From assembly GCA_023229135.1 (NCBI GenBank), contig JALNZT010000005.1, positions 86,992 to 150,991 of the forward strand: a DNA stretch of 64,000 bases, read 5' to 3'. The stretch comes from Bacteroidales bacterium (lineage in GTDB: Bacteria; Bacteroidota; Bacteroidia; Bacteroidales; F082). Below are positions 34,045 through 42,072 of this stretch, one piece after another. Below the pieces are notes generated by a model. The model searched no databases. It was not told the DNA's origin and worked only from the letters and a program-made list of their open reading frames with translations. Within the stretch, counting starts at the first letter, position 1, and each line of letters begins with the position of its first letter. The translations under genes were made by a program, and so were the position numbers.

Positions 34045-35556
34045 CTAAGCTTCGCTTTCAGCAAGTAGTTTTTTACCTTTTTCAATGGCTTCTTCAATGG
34101 TTCCCACCAGGTTAAAAGCCGCTTCCGGATATTCATCCACTTCACCGTCCATAATCATATTGAAGCCTTTGATGGTATCTTCTATGCTAACAATTGTTCC
34201 TGGAATACCGGTAAACTGCTCTGCCACAAAGAAGGGCTGCGAAAGAAAACGCTGCACACGACGGGCGCGTAGCACGATAAGTTTATCCTCTTCCGAAAGC
34301 TCGTCCATGCCAAGAATGGCAATAATATCCTGTAACTCTTTATAGCGTTGTAAAATGTTTTTTACTTTTTGAGCGGTGTTATAATGTGCCTCGCCAACGA
34401 TATCGGGCGAAAGGATGCGCGATGTAGAATCGAGTGGATCAACGGCAGGATAAATTCCCAGCTCAGCAATTTTACGGTTCAATACGGTAGTAGCATCCAA
34501 GTGGGCAAAAGTAGTAGCAGGCGCAGGGTCTGTAAGGTCATCAGCAGGCACATAAACCGCTTGAACAGAAGTAATTGAACCACGCTTTGTGGAAGTAATA
34601 CGTTCTTGCATCAAACCCATTTCAGTAGCCAGTGTAGGCTGATATCCAACGGCGGAAGGCATACGGCCAAGTAAAGCCGAAACTTCCGAACCGGCCTGTG
34701 TGAAACGGAAAATATTATCGATAAAGAACAAAATATCTTTTCCACCAGATTCTTCATCGCCGTCGCGGAAATATTCTGCTAAAGTAAGCCCGCTAAGTGC
34801 AACGCGGGCACGGGCTCCGGGTGGTTCGTTCATCTGCCCGAATACCAGCGTAGCCTGTGATTCTTTGAGTTCTTTCTTGTCAACCAGTGACAAATCCCAG
34901 CCGCCTTCTTCCATGTTTTTCTGGAAAGCATCGCCGTAGCGGATAACGCCGGATTCAATCATCTCGCGCAATAAGTCGTTACCTTCACGGGTGCGTTCGC
35001 CTACGCCGGCAAACACCGACATTCCCGAGTAGGTTTTGGCGATATTGTTAATCAGCTCCATGATGATTACCGTTTTTCCAACACCGGCACCGCCAAACAA
35101 ACCTACTTTTCCACCTTTGGAATAAGGCTCGATCAGGTCGATAACCTTGATACCGGTATAAAGTATCTCGCTTTGCGTGGTCAGGTTTTCAAATTTCGGT
35201 GGGTCGCGGTGTATGCTGTAACTTGCTTTACTTTTTATTTCGCCGAGGCCATCAATAGGTTGTCCGATAACATTAAAGAGCCGGCCTTTAATTTCATCAC
35301 CTGTGGGCATGGAAATAGGTTTTCCAAGAGAAATCACTTCCATTCCTCTTCTTAAACCATCGGTTGAGTCCATTGCAACAGTTCTTACCGTGTTTTCACC
35401 GATAGATTGTTGCACTTCAAGGATAAGTTTTTCGCCATTTTCACGTGTGATTTCGAGGGCATCATGCAAGTTAGGAAGGTCAGATTCCTGCTCAAAAGCC
35501 ACATCAATCACCGGTCCGATGATTTGGGCAATATGTCCGCTGATAGTCTTATTCAT
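34045..35556 (-). CDS. atpD: F-type ATP synthase subunit beta
   Basis: 503 residues. The catalytic Walker A GGAGVGKT is at about 155-162, Walker B ILFFIDNIF is intact, and GERTREGNDL (catalytic Glu region) and ALLGRMPSAVGYQPTL are conserved. It makes the catalytic sites of F1. I start at ATG 35556 (MNKTISGHIAQIIGPV) since the 14 upstream codons to 35598 are not family-like. A TATATTTG -7-like element sits at 35603-35596 on the minus strand. The atpDC pair is convergent to atpBEFHAG. Confidence 0.96.
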   Translation of the reverse strand: MNKTISGHIAQIIGPVIDVAFEQESDLPNLHDALEITRENGEKLILEVQQSIGENTVRTVAMDSTDGLRRGMEVISLGKPISMPTGDEIKGRLFNVIGQPIDGLGEIKSKASYSIHRDPPKFENLTTQSEILYTGIKVIDLIEPYSKGGKVGLFGGAGVGKTVIIMELINNIAKTYSGMSVFAGVGERTREGNDLLREMIESGVIRYGDAFQKNMEEGGWDLSLVDKKELKESQATLVFGQMNEPPGARARVALSGLTLAEYFRDGDEESGGKDILFFIDNIFRFTQAGSEVSALLGRMPSAVGYQPTLATEMGLMQERITSTKRGSITSVQAVYVPADDLTDPAPATTFAHLDATTVLNRKIAELGIYPAVDPLDSTSRILSPDIVGEAHYNTAQKVKNILQRYKELQDIIAILGMDELSEEDKLIVLRARRVQRFLSQPFFVAEQFTGIPGTIVSIEDTIKGFNMIMDGEVDEYPEAAFNLVGTIEEAIEKGKKLLAESEA

Positions 35557-35670
35557 GTGGATTACAATAGGATTAGATTGAATCAAAATTTGGGGCAAAT
35601 ATACACTTTAGAATCGTTTTAATCAGCCTGTTTGCTGGTCTTTTTTGCTAAAAAGCGATAAAAACTTTAA

Positions 35671-36303
35671 TTAGTGTCCTTTTAAAAAGTTTCTTTCAAA
35701 AAGTAGCAACCATAAAACACCCGTAGTGATGGCTGCATCGGCAATATTAAACACCGGCCTGAAGAAAATAAAGTGACCGTCGTTGCCAAAAATAAACTGT
35801 GGAATCCAGGATGGGGCTTCGGCTTGCCGGATGATTAAAAGCGGGAAGTAAAACATGTCAACAACTTTTCCATGCAAGAAGCTTGCATAGCCGCCCGCTT
35901 CCGGTAAAAACTCAGCCACGGAATGAAAGGTGCTTCCGCTAAAAATTAGTCCATAAAAAGCACTGTCGATAATATTTCCAAGCGCCCCTGCTAGTATCAT
36001 AGAAATACCAAAGATGGGCCCGAAGCGCACTTTTTTTCTGGTGAGGATAAACAGATAAACAAAAATTGCCACAACGGCCAAAATACGAAATGTACTCAGC
36101 ACTAACTTTCCCCATTCTCCGGCGAACTCTATACCGAAAGCCATGCCGTTATTTTCTGTGAAATGGATGACAAACCAATCAGCAACAAGATGCTCCTGAC
36201 CAATTGTCATGCTAAGTTTGATGTAGAATTTTAGTGCCTGATCGAGAAGCAATACCAGGAATACGAGGAGCAGAGGTTTTTTCAAATCAATCAGTTTTGA
36301 CAA
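35671..36303 (-). CDS. lspA: Lipoprotein signal peptidase (signal peptidase II)
   Basis: 210 residues, four transmembrane helices. Catalytic aspartates are D114 (GNIIDS) and D189 (FNIADA). It cleaves prolipoproteins ahead of the lipidated Cys and serves lipoproteins like Wza and GldH in this window. An insert between the two Asp (about 120-170) is larger than in E. coli, as is common in this phylum. The start is TTG 36303 or the TTG a few codons on (before KKPLLL). Third in the ileS-dksA-lspA order. Confidence 0.93.
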   Translation of the reverse strand: MSKLIDLKKPLLLVFLVLLLDQALKFYIKLSMTIGQEHLVADWFVIHFTENNGMAFGIEFAGEWGKLVLSTFRILAVVAIFVYLFILTRKKVRFGPIFGISMILAGALGNIIDSAFYGLIFSGSTFHSVAEFLPEAGGYASFLHGKVVDMFYFPLLIIRQAEAPSWIPQFIFGNDGHFIFFRPVFNIADAAITTGVLWLLLFERNFLKGH

Positions 36304-36382
36304 TAAAAATTAGCCCCGCCCGTAAGCAGGGAATTTAAAAAAAGTGTTTATTAACAACTGCTGCCTGTTAAGCAACATAATA

Positions 36383-36796
36383 TCAGGAGTTTGGCTGTTG
36401 AAGTTTGGCTTCCATGCTCAAAGTGGCATGCGGAACAATGCGCAGACGCTCTTTAGGAATCAATTTTCCTGTAACGCGGCAGATACCATAAGTTTTGTTT
36501 TCAATACGTATCAGCGCATTTTCAAGATTATTAATAAATTTTTGTTGTCTGGCAGCTAGGCGTCCGTTTTCTTCTTTTGACAATACCTGGTAGCCTTCTT
36601 CAAGCACTTTGAAGGTAGGAGAAGTATCGTCCGTACCGTTCACATCGCCCGATGAAATAGCTTCAGTAAGCAACTTCAGGTCAGAGTTTGCCTTGTCCAA
36701 CTTATTCAAAATAATAGCTTTGAATTCTTCCAACTCCACATCAGAATAGCGATTTTTTCTCGCGTCTGACTGTTCTATTTTCTCTTGCTCTTTCAT
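36383..36796 (-). CDS. DksA/TraR-type protein with degenerate zinc finger
   Basis: 137 residues. Helical N-terminal coiled coil (about 15-100) and a C-terminal finger region (YGICRVTGKLIPKERLRIVPHAT). It has a single Cys (C106), where canonical DksA has four, so it cannot bind zinc in the usual way. DksA proteins enter the RNA polymerase secondary channel and modulate stable-RNA promoters with ppGpp. The one-Cys form is widespread in Bacteroidota in this position between ileS and lspA. Confidence 0.85.
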   Translation of the reverse strand: MKEQEKIEQSDARKNRYSDVELEEFKAIILNKLDKANSDLKLLTEAISSGDVNGTDDTSPTFKVLEEGYQVLSKEENGRLAARQQKFINNLENALIRIENKTYGICRVTGKLIPKERLRIVPHATLSMEAKLQQPNS

Positions 36797-36900
36797 AACT
36801 AAAAGTATTTATGATGTAGGATTGCCTTCAAATTGCATATCCGGTATAAATATAGAATAATTATTTAAACTAACGCATAGTCGTAGGATAAAATTGTGTG

Positions 36901-39900
36901 TTAACTTTTTATAACTTCCATCTTAACGCTAACGTTGTCAGTGAGTTCGTATTCGTTTTCTGTTGTTTCAGTGAGTTTAGTTTCTGTATCGATAATCGCC
37001 AAGGTTTCAGAACAAATATAGGTGCCAAACTGTTCAACGGCCTTTGCTATTTGATCGTTCAGTTCAAGGCGTAGGATTATGGTATCTGTAACCTCAAATC
37101 CTTTGTCTTTACGCATATTCTGCACGCGGTTAACGATTTCACGCGCTAAACCTTCGTTGGCCAAGTCTTCGGTAACAGTAATGTCCAAAGCTACAATAAG
37201 TTGATTTTGAGTGCTTACGATCCATCCCGGAATATCCTGTGTAGTAATTTCGGCATCGGGAAGTTCAAGATCAAGTTCCTGGCCATCAATTGTCAAATTC
37301 AGCTTACCGCTTTGCTCAAACGCCCTGATACTTTCCTGCGTCATCACGGCAAAGGCATCTGAAATCTGTTTCATCCTTTTTCCAAAGCGTGGGCCAAGGC
37401 TTTTGAAGTTGGGTTTTATCTTTTTCACGAGCATGGCAGTATCTTCACCCAAATACTCAATTTTTTTGATGTTTACCTCTGAAAGGATGAGGCTGGAAAC
37501 CTTTTCGAGCTGTGCCTGCATAGCTGCTGAGTTCACCGGAATCATAATTTTATTGAGTGGCTGCCGTACCCGCAAGTTTGATTTTTTGCGTAAAGAAAGC
37601 ACCATCGACGAAATTTGTTGTGCCATTTGCATGCGCTCTTCCAGCGCTTTGTCTATCAACTTTTCGTCCGCTACCGGAAAATCGGTAAGGTGGAGGGAGG
37701 CTGACTTGTCTCTGCCGCTTACGGCATTGAGATCAAGGAACAGTCTTTCGCTGAAAAATGGGGCGATAGGTGACATCAAACGGGCGATGGTATCCAAGCA
37801 GGTATAAAGTGTTTGATAAGCCGAAATTTTATCATCGGAATAGCTTCCTTTCCAGAATCTACGGCGCGAGAGCCTCACATACCAGTTGCTCAGGTGCTCG
37901 TCAACAAATAGCTGAATGGCGCGTCCGGCACGGGTTGGCTCGTATTGGTTGTAGGCTTCGTCAACAAATAAAATTAGTGAGTTGAGTTCGGAAAGTATCC
38001 AACGGTCAATTTCCGGTCTATCCTCAGCCGGCAGTTCATTTTCTGCAAAAGTAAATCCGTCGATATTGGCGTAAAGCGCGAAAAAAGCGTAGGTGTTGTG
38101 TAGTGTCCCAAAGAATTTACGCCGAACCTCGTCTATCCCGTCTAAGTCAAATTTTAGGTTGTCCCAGGGTTGCGCATTGGTAATCATATACCAACGTGTA
38201 GCATCAGGACCATAAGTGTTGATAGTTTCGAAAGGATCAACGGCATTGCCAAGACGCTTCGACATCTTATTGCCGTTTTTATCTAAAACTAAACCGTTAG
38301 AAACCACAGTTTTGTAGGCTACTGAATCAAACAACATGGTTGCTATGGCATGCAACGTAAAGAACCATCCACGTGTTTGATCAACGCCTTCTGCGATAAA
38401 ATCAGCCGGGAAATTCTTTTCAAAAGTGTCTTTATTTTCAAAAGGATAGTGCATTTGCGCGTAAGGCATCGCACCAGAATCGAACCAAACGTCGATCAAA
38501 TCCGGCTCGCGATACATGGCTTGTCCGCTTTCAGAGCGCAACACAATATTATCCACATAGGGGCGATGCAAATCGAAGCTGTCGTAATTTTCGGCGCTAA
38601 AATCGCTTTCAACAAAATTGCCCAGCGGGTTTTCCTTCATTAGTCCGGTTTCTATGGCTTCGTCAATGGCCGTTTTTAGTTCGGCGGCAGAGCCAATCAT
38701 GCGCTGCTCTGTTTTGTCTTCGGTAGTCCAGATGGGAAGTGGCACGCCCCAGAAACGACTGCGCGAGAGGTTCCAGTCAACCAGGTTTTCGAGCCAATTC
38801 CCAAAGCGGCCTTCGCCGGTTGATTTGGGTTTCCAGTTGATGGTGTTGTTCAATTCCATCATGCGTTCGCGGTAGGCGGTGGTGCGGATAAACCAGCTGT
38901 CAAGTGGGTAATAGAGGATAGGTTTGTCGGTACGCCAGCAGTGTGGATAGCTGTGCACAAACTTCTCGATGCGGAAGGCTTTATTTTCTTTTTTCAGCAT
39001 TACGACAATGTCAACATCGAGGCTGGCATCGCTGTCGGATAGCTTTTCGTTGTAGGCATTTTTTACATAGCGACCAGCAAATTCCTGATAGCTTTTTACG
39101 TTTACGTATTCTTTTACAAAGTTTTCATCGAGGGCTTCAATGGCATAAAACCTGCCGCTCAGGTCAACCATCGGGCGTCGGCTTCCTTCTTTATCAATCA
39201 AGATCAATGGCGAAATGCCCGATTGTTTGGCAACACGGTCGTCGTCGGCACCAAAAGTGGGAGCAATATGCACGATTCCTGTTCCGTCTTCAATGGTTAC
39301 GAAATCGCCTATAACCACCCTAAAGGCATCTCCCATTGGTTTTATCCAAGGGATTAACTGCTTGTAGCTGATGTCTTTAAGCTTTTTTCCTTTGCACGCA
39401 GCAATTAGCTGATAAGGGATTTTTTTGTCGCCGGCTTTATAATCTTCCAGAGGCTTATTAGCCATTTCGGGATCGAAATAATTAGCGACCAGTTTTTTAG
39501 CGATAATCAACTGCACTTCGAGGCCGGTATAAGGATTAAAAGTGCGGATAAGTTGATAATCAATTTCAGGTCCTACTGCCAAAGCAGTATTTGAAGGCAA
39601 AGTCCAGGGCGTTGTTGTCCAGGCCAAAAAGTAAAGGGGGACGTTGGAATCAGCGTTTAAAAAAGCCGTTTTTTCGTTGGCAATAATTTCAAATTGCGCC
39701 GTAGCAGAAGTGTCTTTAACATCGCGGTAGCAGCCGGGCTGATTAAGTTCGTGTGTGCTGAGGCCTGTTCCGGCGGCTGGCGAATAAGGCTGAATAGTAT
39801 AACCTTTGTAGAGCAGGTCTTTTTCGTGTAGTTTAGACAGCAGATGCCATACCGTTTCGATGTATTTATTATCGAAAGTGATGTACGGATTATCCAGATC

Positions 39901-40332
39901 AACCCAATAGCCCATAGCCCGCGTAAGCTCGTCCCATTGGTCTTTGTATTTCATCACTTCGGTGCGGCAGGCCTTGTTGTATTCTTCAACAGTAATTTTT
40001 TTACCGATGTCTTCTTTGGTGATTCCCAGACTTTTTTCTACGCTTATTTCCACCGGAAGTCCGTGCGTGTCCCAGCCGGCTTTACGGTCAACAAATTTAC
40101 CTTTGAGGGTATGGTAGCGGCAAAAAATATCTTTAATAGCACGTGCCATCACATGGTGGATGCCGGGAATTCCATTGGCCGATGGAGGACCTTCGTAAAA
40201 CACAAAAGGCTCGTTGCCACGGCGGTTGTCGAGACTTTTTGTGAAGATATCTTCCTTTTCCCAAAATGCACGGATTTCCTCTCCGATGCGTGTCAAATCT
40301 AACTGTTTGTATTCTTTGTAAGTGGCCTTCAT
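36901..40332 (-). CDS. ileS: Isoleucyl-tRNA synthetase, eukaryote-like class
   Basis: 1143 residues, longer than the E. coli enzyme (938). The class I signature HIGH is degenerate (GIPGIHHVMA) and KMSKS reads KMSKR (GNKMSKRLGNAVDP). The catalytic core, editing insertion and anticodon domain follow in order, and a long C-terminal extension is present. The sequence pattern (ANGIPGIHH; WDTHGLPVE) belongs to the eukaryote-like IleRS clade, whose members tend to resist mupirocin. No CxxC zinc motif is seen at the C terminus. First gene of the operon with dksA-like and lspA. Confidence 0.97.
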   Translation of the reverse strand: MKATYKEYKQLDLTRIGEEIRAFWEKEDIFTKSLDNRRGNEPFVFYEGPPSANGIPGIHHVMARAIKDIFCRYHTLKGKFVDRKAGWDTHGLPVEISVEKSLGITKEDIGKKITVEEYNKACRTEVMKYKDQWDELTRAMGYWVDLDNPYITFDNKYIETVWHLLSKLHEKDLLYKGYTIQPYSPAAGTGLSTHELNQPGCYRDVKDTSATAQFEIIANEKTAFLNADSNVPLYFLAWTTTPWTLPSNTALAVGPEIDYQLIRTFNPYTGLEVQLIIAKKLVANYFDPEMANKPLEDYKAGDKKIPYQLIAACKGKKLKDISYKQLIPWIKPMGDAFRVVIGDFVTIEDGTGIVHIAPTFGADDDRVAKQSGISPLILIDKEGSRRPMVDLSGRFYAIEALDENFVKEYVNVKSYQEFAGRYVKNAYNEKLSDSDASLDVDIVVMLKKENKAFRIEKFVHSYPHCWRTDKPILYYPLDSWFIRTTAYRERMMELNNTINWKPKSTGEGRFGNWLENLVDWNLSRSRFWGVPLPIWTTEDKTEQRMIGSAAELKTAIDEAIETGLMKENPLGNFVESDFSAENYDSFDLHRPYVDNIVLRSESGQAMYREPDLIDVWFDSGAMPYAQMHYPFENKDTFEKNFPADFIAEGVDQTRGWFFTLHAIATMLFDSVAYKTVVSNGLVLDKNGNKMSKRLGNAVDPFETINTYGPDATRWYMITNAQPWDNLKFDLDGIDEVRRKFFGTLHNTYAFFALYANIDGFTFAENELPAEDRPEIDRWILSELNSLILFVDEAYNQYEPTRAGRAIQLFVDEHLSNWYVRLSRRRFWKGSYSDDKISAYQTLYTCLDTIARLMSPIAPFFSERLFLDLNAVSGRDKSASLHLTDFPVADEKLIDKALEERMQMAQQISSMVLSLRKKSNLRVRQPLNKIMIPVNSAAMQAQLEKVSSLILSEVNIKKIEYLGEDTAMLVKKIKPNFKSLGPRFGKRMKQISDAFAVMTQESIRAFEQSGKLNLTIDGQELDLELPDAEITTQDIPGWIVSTQNQLIVALDITVTEDLANEGLAREIVNRVQNMRKDKGFEVTDTIILRLELNDQIAKAVEQFGTYICSETLAIIDTETKLTETTENEYELTDNVSVKMEVIKS

Positions 40333-40607
40333 AGAAAAATCGGTAAATTTTGTTTCTGACTAAATAGTGGCATGCAGCGTTATATTAAGTAGCTTGTTGC
40401 CTGACAGAAAATTGGGTGCAAAAGTAATAAAATTATGGCGCATTTTCTGCCTTTTTGACTATACGAAATAGTTTGATGCTGAACACATTGAACCAGACCG
40501 CTTACTGAAGTGTTTTAAGCAACTAAAATTAGCTCACAGCTTTTTCATGGAAAGTAAAAGCCAATGAGTGATTAATCTTTTTGAAAAACCAAATTAGTAC
40601 AATAGCT

Positions 40608-42068
40608 ATGAAAGTTTTACTCACGGGATCAACTGGTTATATCGGTCGCCGGCTACTGCCCGAACTGATTCAAAAAGGTCATGAGGTGGTTTGCTGTGTG
40701 CGCGACAAAAGCCGCGTTCCGCAAGAAAATATTTGGTCGCATCCATCAGTTGAGCTTTTTGAGGTTGATTTTTTAAAGGAAATTGTGCCATCACCTTTAT
40801 TGCATGACGTGGAAGCCGGCTATTACCTGATTCATTCTATGAGCGATAATATCCGCGACTTTCAAGATGTAGAAGCCAAAGCAGCCAGGCAGTTTTTAAA
40901 ACTGATGGCACAAACCAACGCCAGACAAATTATTTACCTCACGGGAATGGCCAACGAAAAACAGTTGTCAAAACACCTTGCCTCACGCAAAAAAGTGGAG
41001 GATATTCTCGGGAGTGGTTCTATTCCGCTTACGGCCTTGCGTGCGGGTGTAATCTTGGGTTCGGGAAGTGCTTCCTTTGAGATTATTCGCGATCTGGTTG
41101 AAAAACTTCCGGTGATGGTTACGCCAAAATGGCTCAAAACACCGCATCAGCCTATTGCCATTCGCGATGTGCTTCAATACCTTGTTGGTGTGCTCAATCA
41201 CAAAGAAACTTTTGGAAAATCTTTTGATATCGGCGGGCCGGACATCCTTACTTACAAAGAAATGCTACTGCAGTTTGCTGAAGTCCGTGACCTGAAAAGA
41301 TATATTTTTATCGTGCCCGTGATGACGCCAAGACTGTCCTCTTACTGGCTTTATTTTGTTACTTCTACTTCTTATCGTTTGGCTACTAATTTGGTAAACA
41401 GCATGAAAACAGAAGTTGTGGCACGCGACAATAGCTTAGGCGAGTTGCTTAATATAGAATCAATTAGCTATAAAGATGCGGTGCGCATGGCTTTTCAAAA
41501 AATTGAACAAAATAATGTGGCATCAAGTTGGAAAGACGCTTTGGTTTCCAGCTATGCCGATAACAGCCTGTTAGAGCATATCAAAGTGCCGACGAATGGT
41601 TGTTTTTTCGATAAAAGACGCAAACTGATTTCTGGCGATCCGGCACAGGTTTTAGCAAATATCTGGCAAATTGGAGGAGAACGCGGCTGGTATTATGGCG
41701 ATTGGCTTTGGCACATCCGCGGAGTGATGGATAAATTTGCCGGAGGTGTTGGCTTGCGACGCGGTCGCACCAATCCCAAACAAATTTATACAGGCGATAC
41801 GCTGGATTTTTGGCGTGTGTTGGCTGCCGACAAGCAAAACCGCCGTTTGTTGCTGTATGCCGAAATGAAACTTCCGGGTGAGGCCTGGCTAAGTTTTGAA
41901 ATAGAAAAACAGGAAGGTCAGCATTGGCTGGTTCAGCAGGCTACTTTCAGACCAAAAGGACTGGCCGGCAGGCTTTATTGGTATGCTGTGATGCCGTTTC
42001 ACTTTTTTGTTTTCGACGGCATGGCCAATAATATCATCCGCTTTGGCGCGAAGAAAAATACTGCTTAA
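40608..42068 (+). CDS. SDR-family NAD(P)-binding protein with DUF2867 domain
   Basis: 486 residues. Rossmann motif TGSTGYIG at 6-13. The first about 300 residues are an atypical SDR of the NmrA/complex-I NDUFA9-like group (IYLTGMANE; DIGGPDILTYKEML). The last about 170 residues are a DUF2867 domain, rich in Trp (GGERGWYYGDWLWHIRG) and ending in an aromatic strand and basic tail. The same fusion is found across proteobacteria and Bacteroidota; function unproved. The start is ATG 40608; TTG 40581 upstream is less likely. It converges with the next gene over 4 bases. Confidence 0.85.
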   Translation: MKVLLTGSTGYIGRRLLPELIQKGHEVVCCVRDKSRVPQENIWSHPSVELFEVDFLKEIVPSPLLHDVEAGYYLIHSMSDNIRDFQDVEAKAARQFLKLMAQTNARQIIYLTGMANEKQLSKHLASRKKVEDILGSGSIPLTALRAGVILGSGSASFEIIRDLVEKLPVMVTPKWLKTPHQPIAIRDVLQYLVGVLNHKETFGKSFDIGGPDILTYKEMLLQFAEVRDLKRYIFIVPVMTPRLSSYWLYFVTSTSYRLATNLVNSMKTEVVARDNSLGELLNIESISYKDAVRMAFQKIEQNNVASSWKDALVSSYADNSLLEHIKVPTNGCFFDKRRKLISGDPAQVLANIWQIGGERGWYYGDWLWHIRGVMDKFAGGVGLRRGRTNPKQIYTGDTLDFWRVLAADKQNRRLLLYAEMKLPGEAWLSFEIEKQEGQHWLVQQATFRPKGLAGRLYWYAVMPFHFFVFDGMANNIIRFGAKKNTA

Positions 42069-42072
42069 ACCG

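Noticed and set aside
34026..34145. Longer atpC start at 34145
   Set aside because: The added residues overlap atpD and do not resemble epsilon; ATG 34025 gives the family N terminus.
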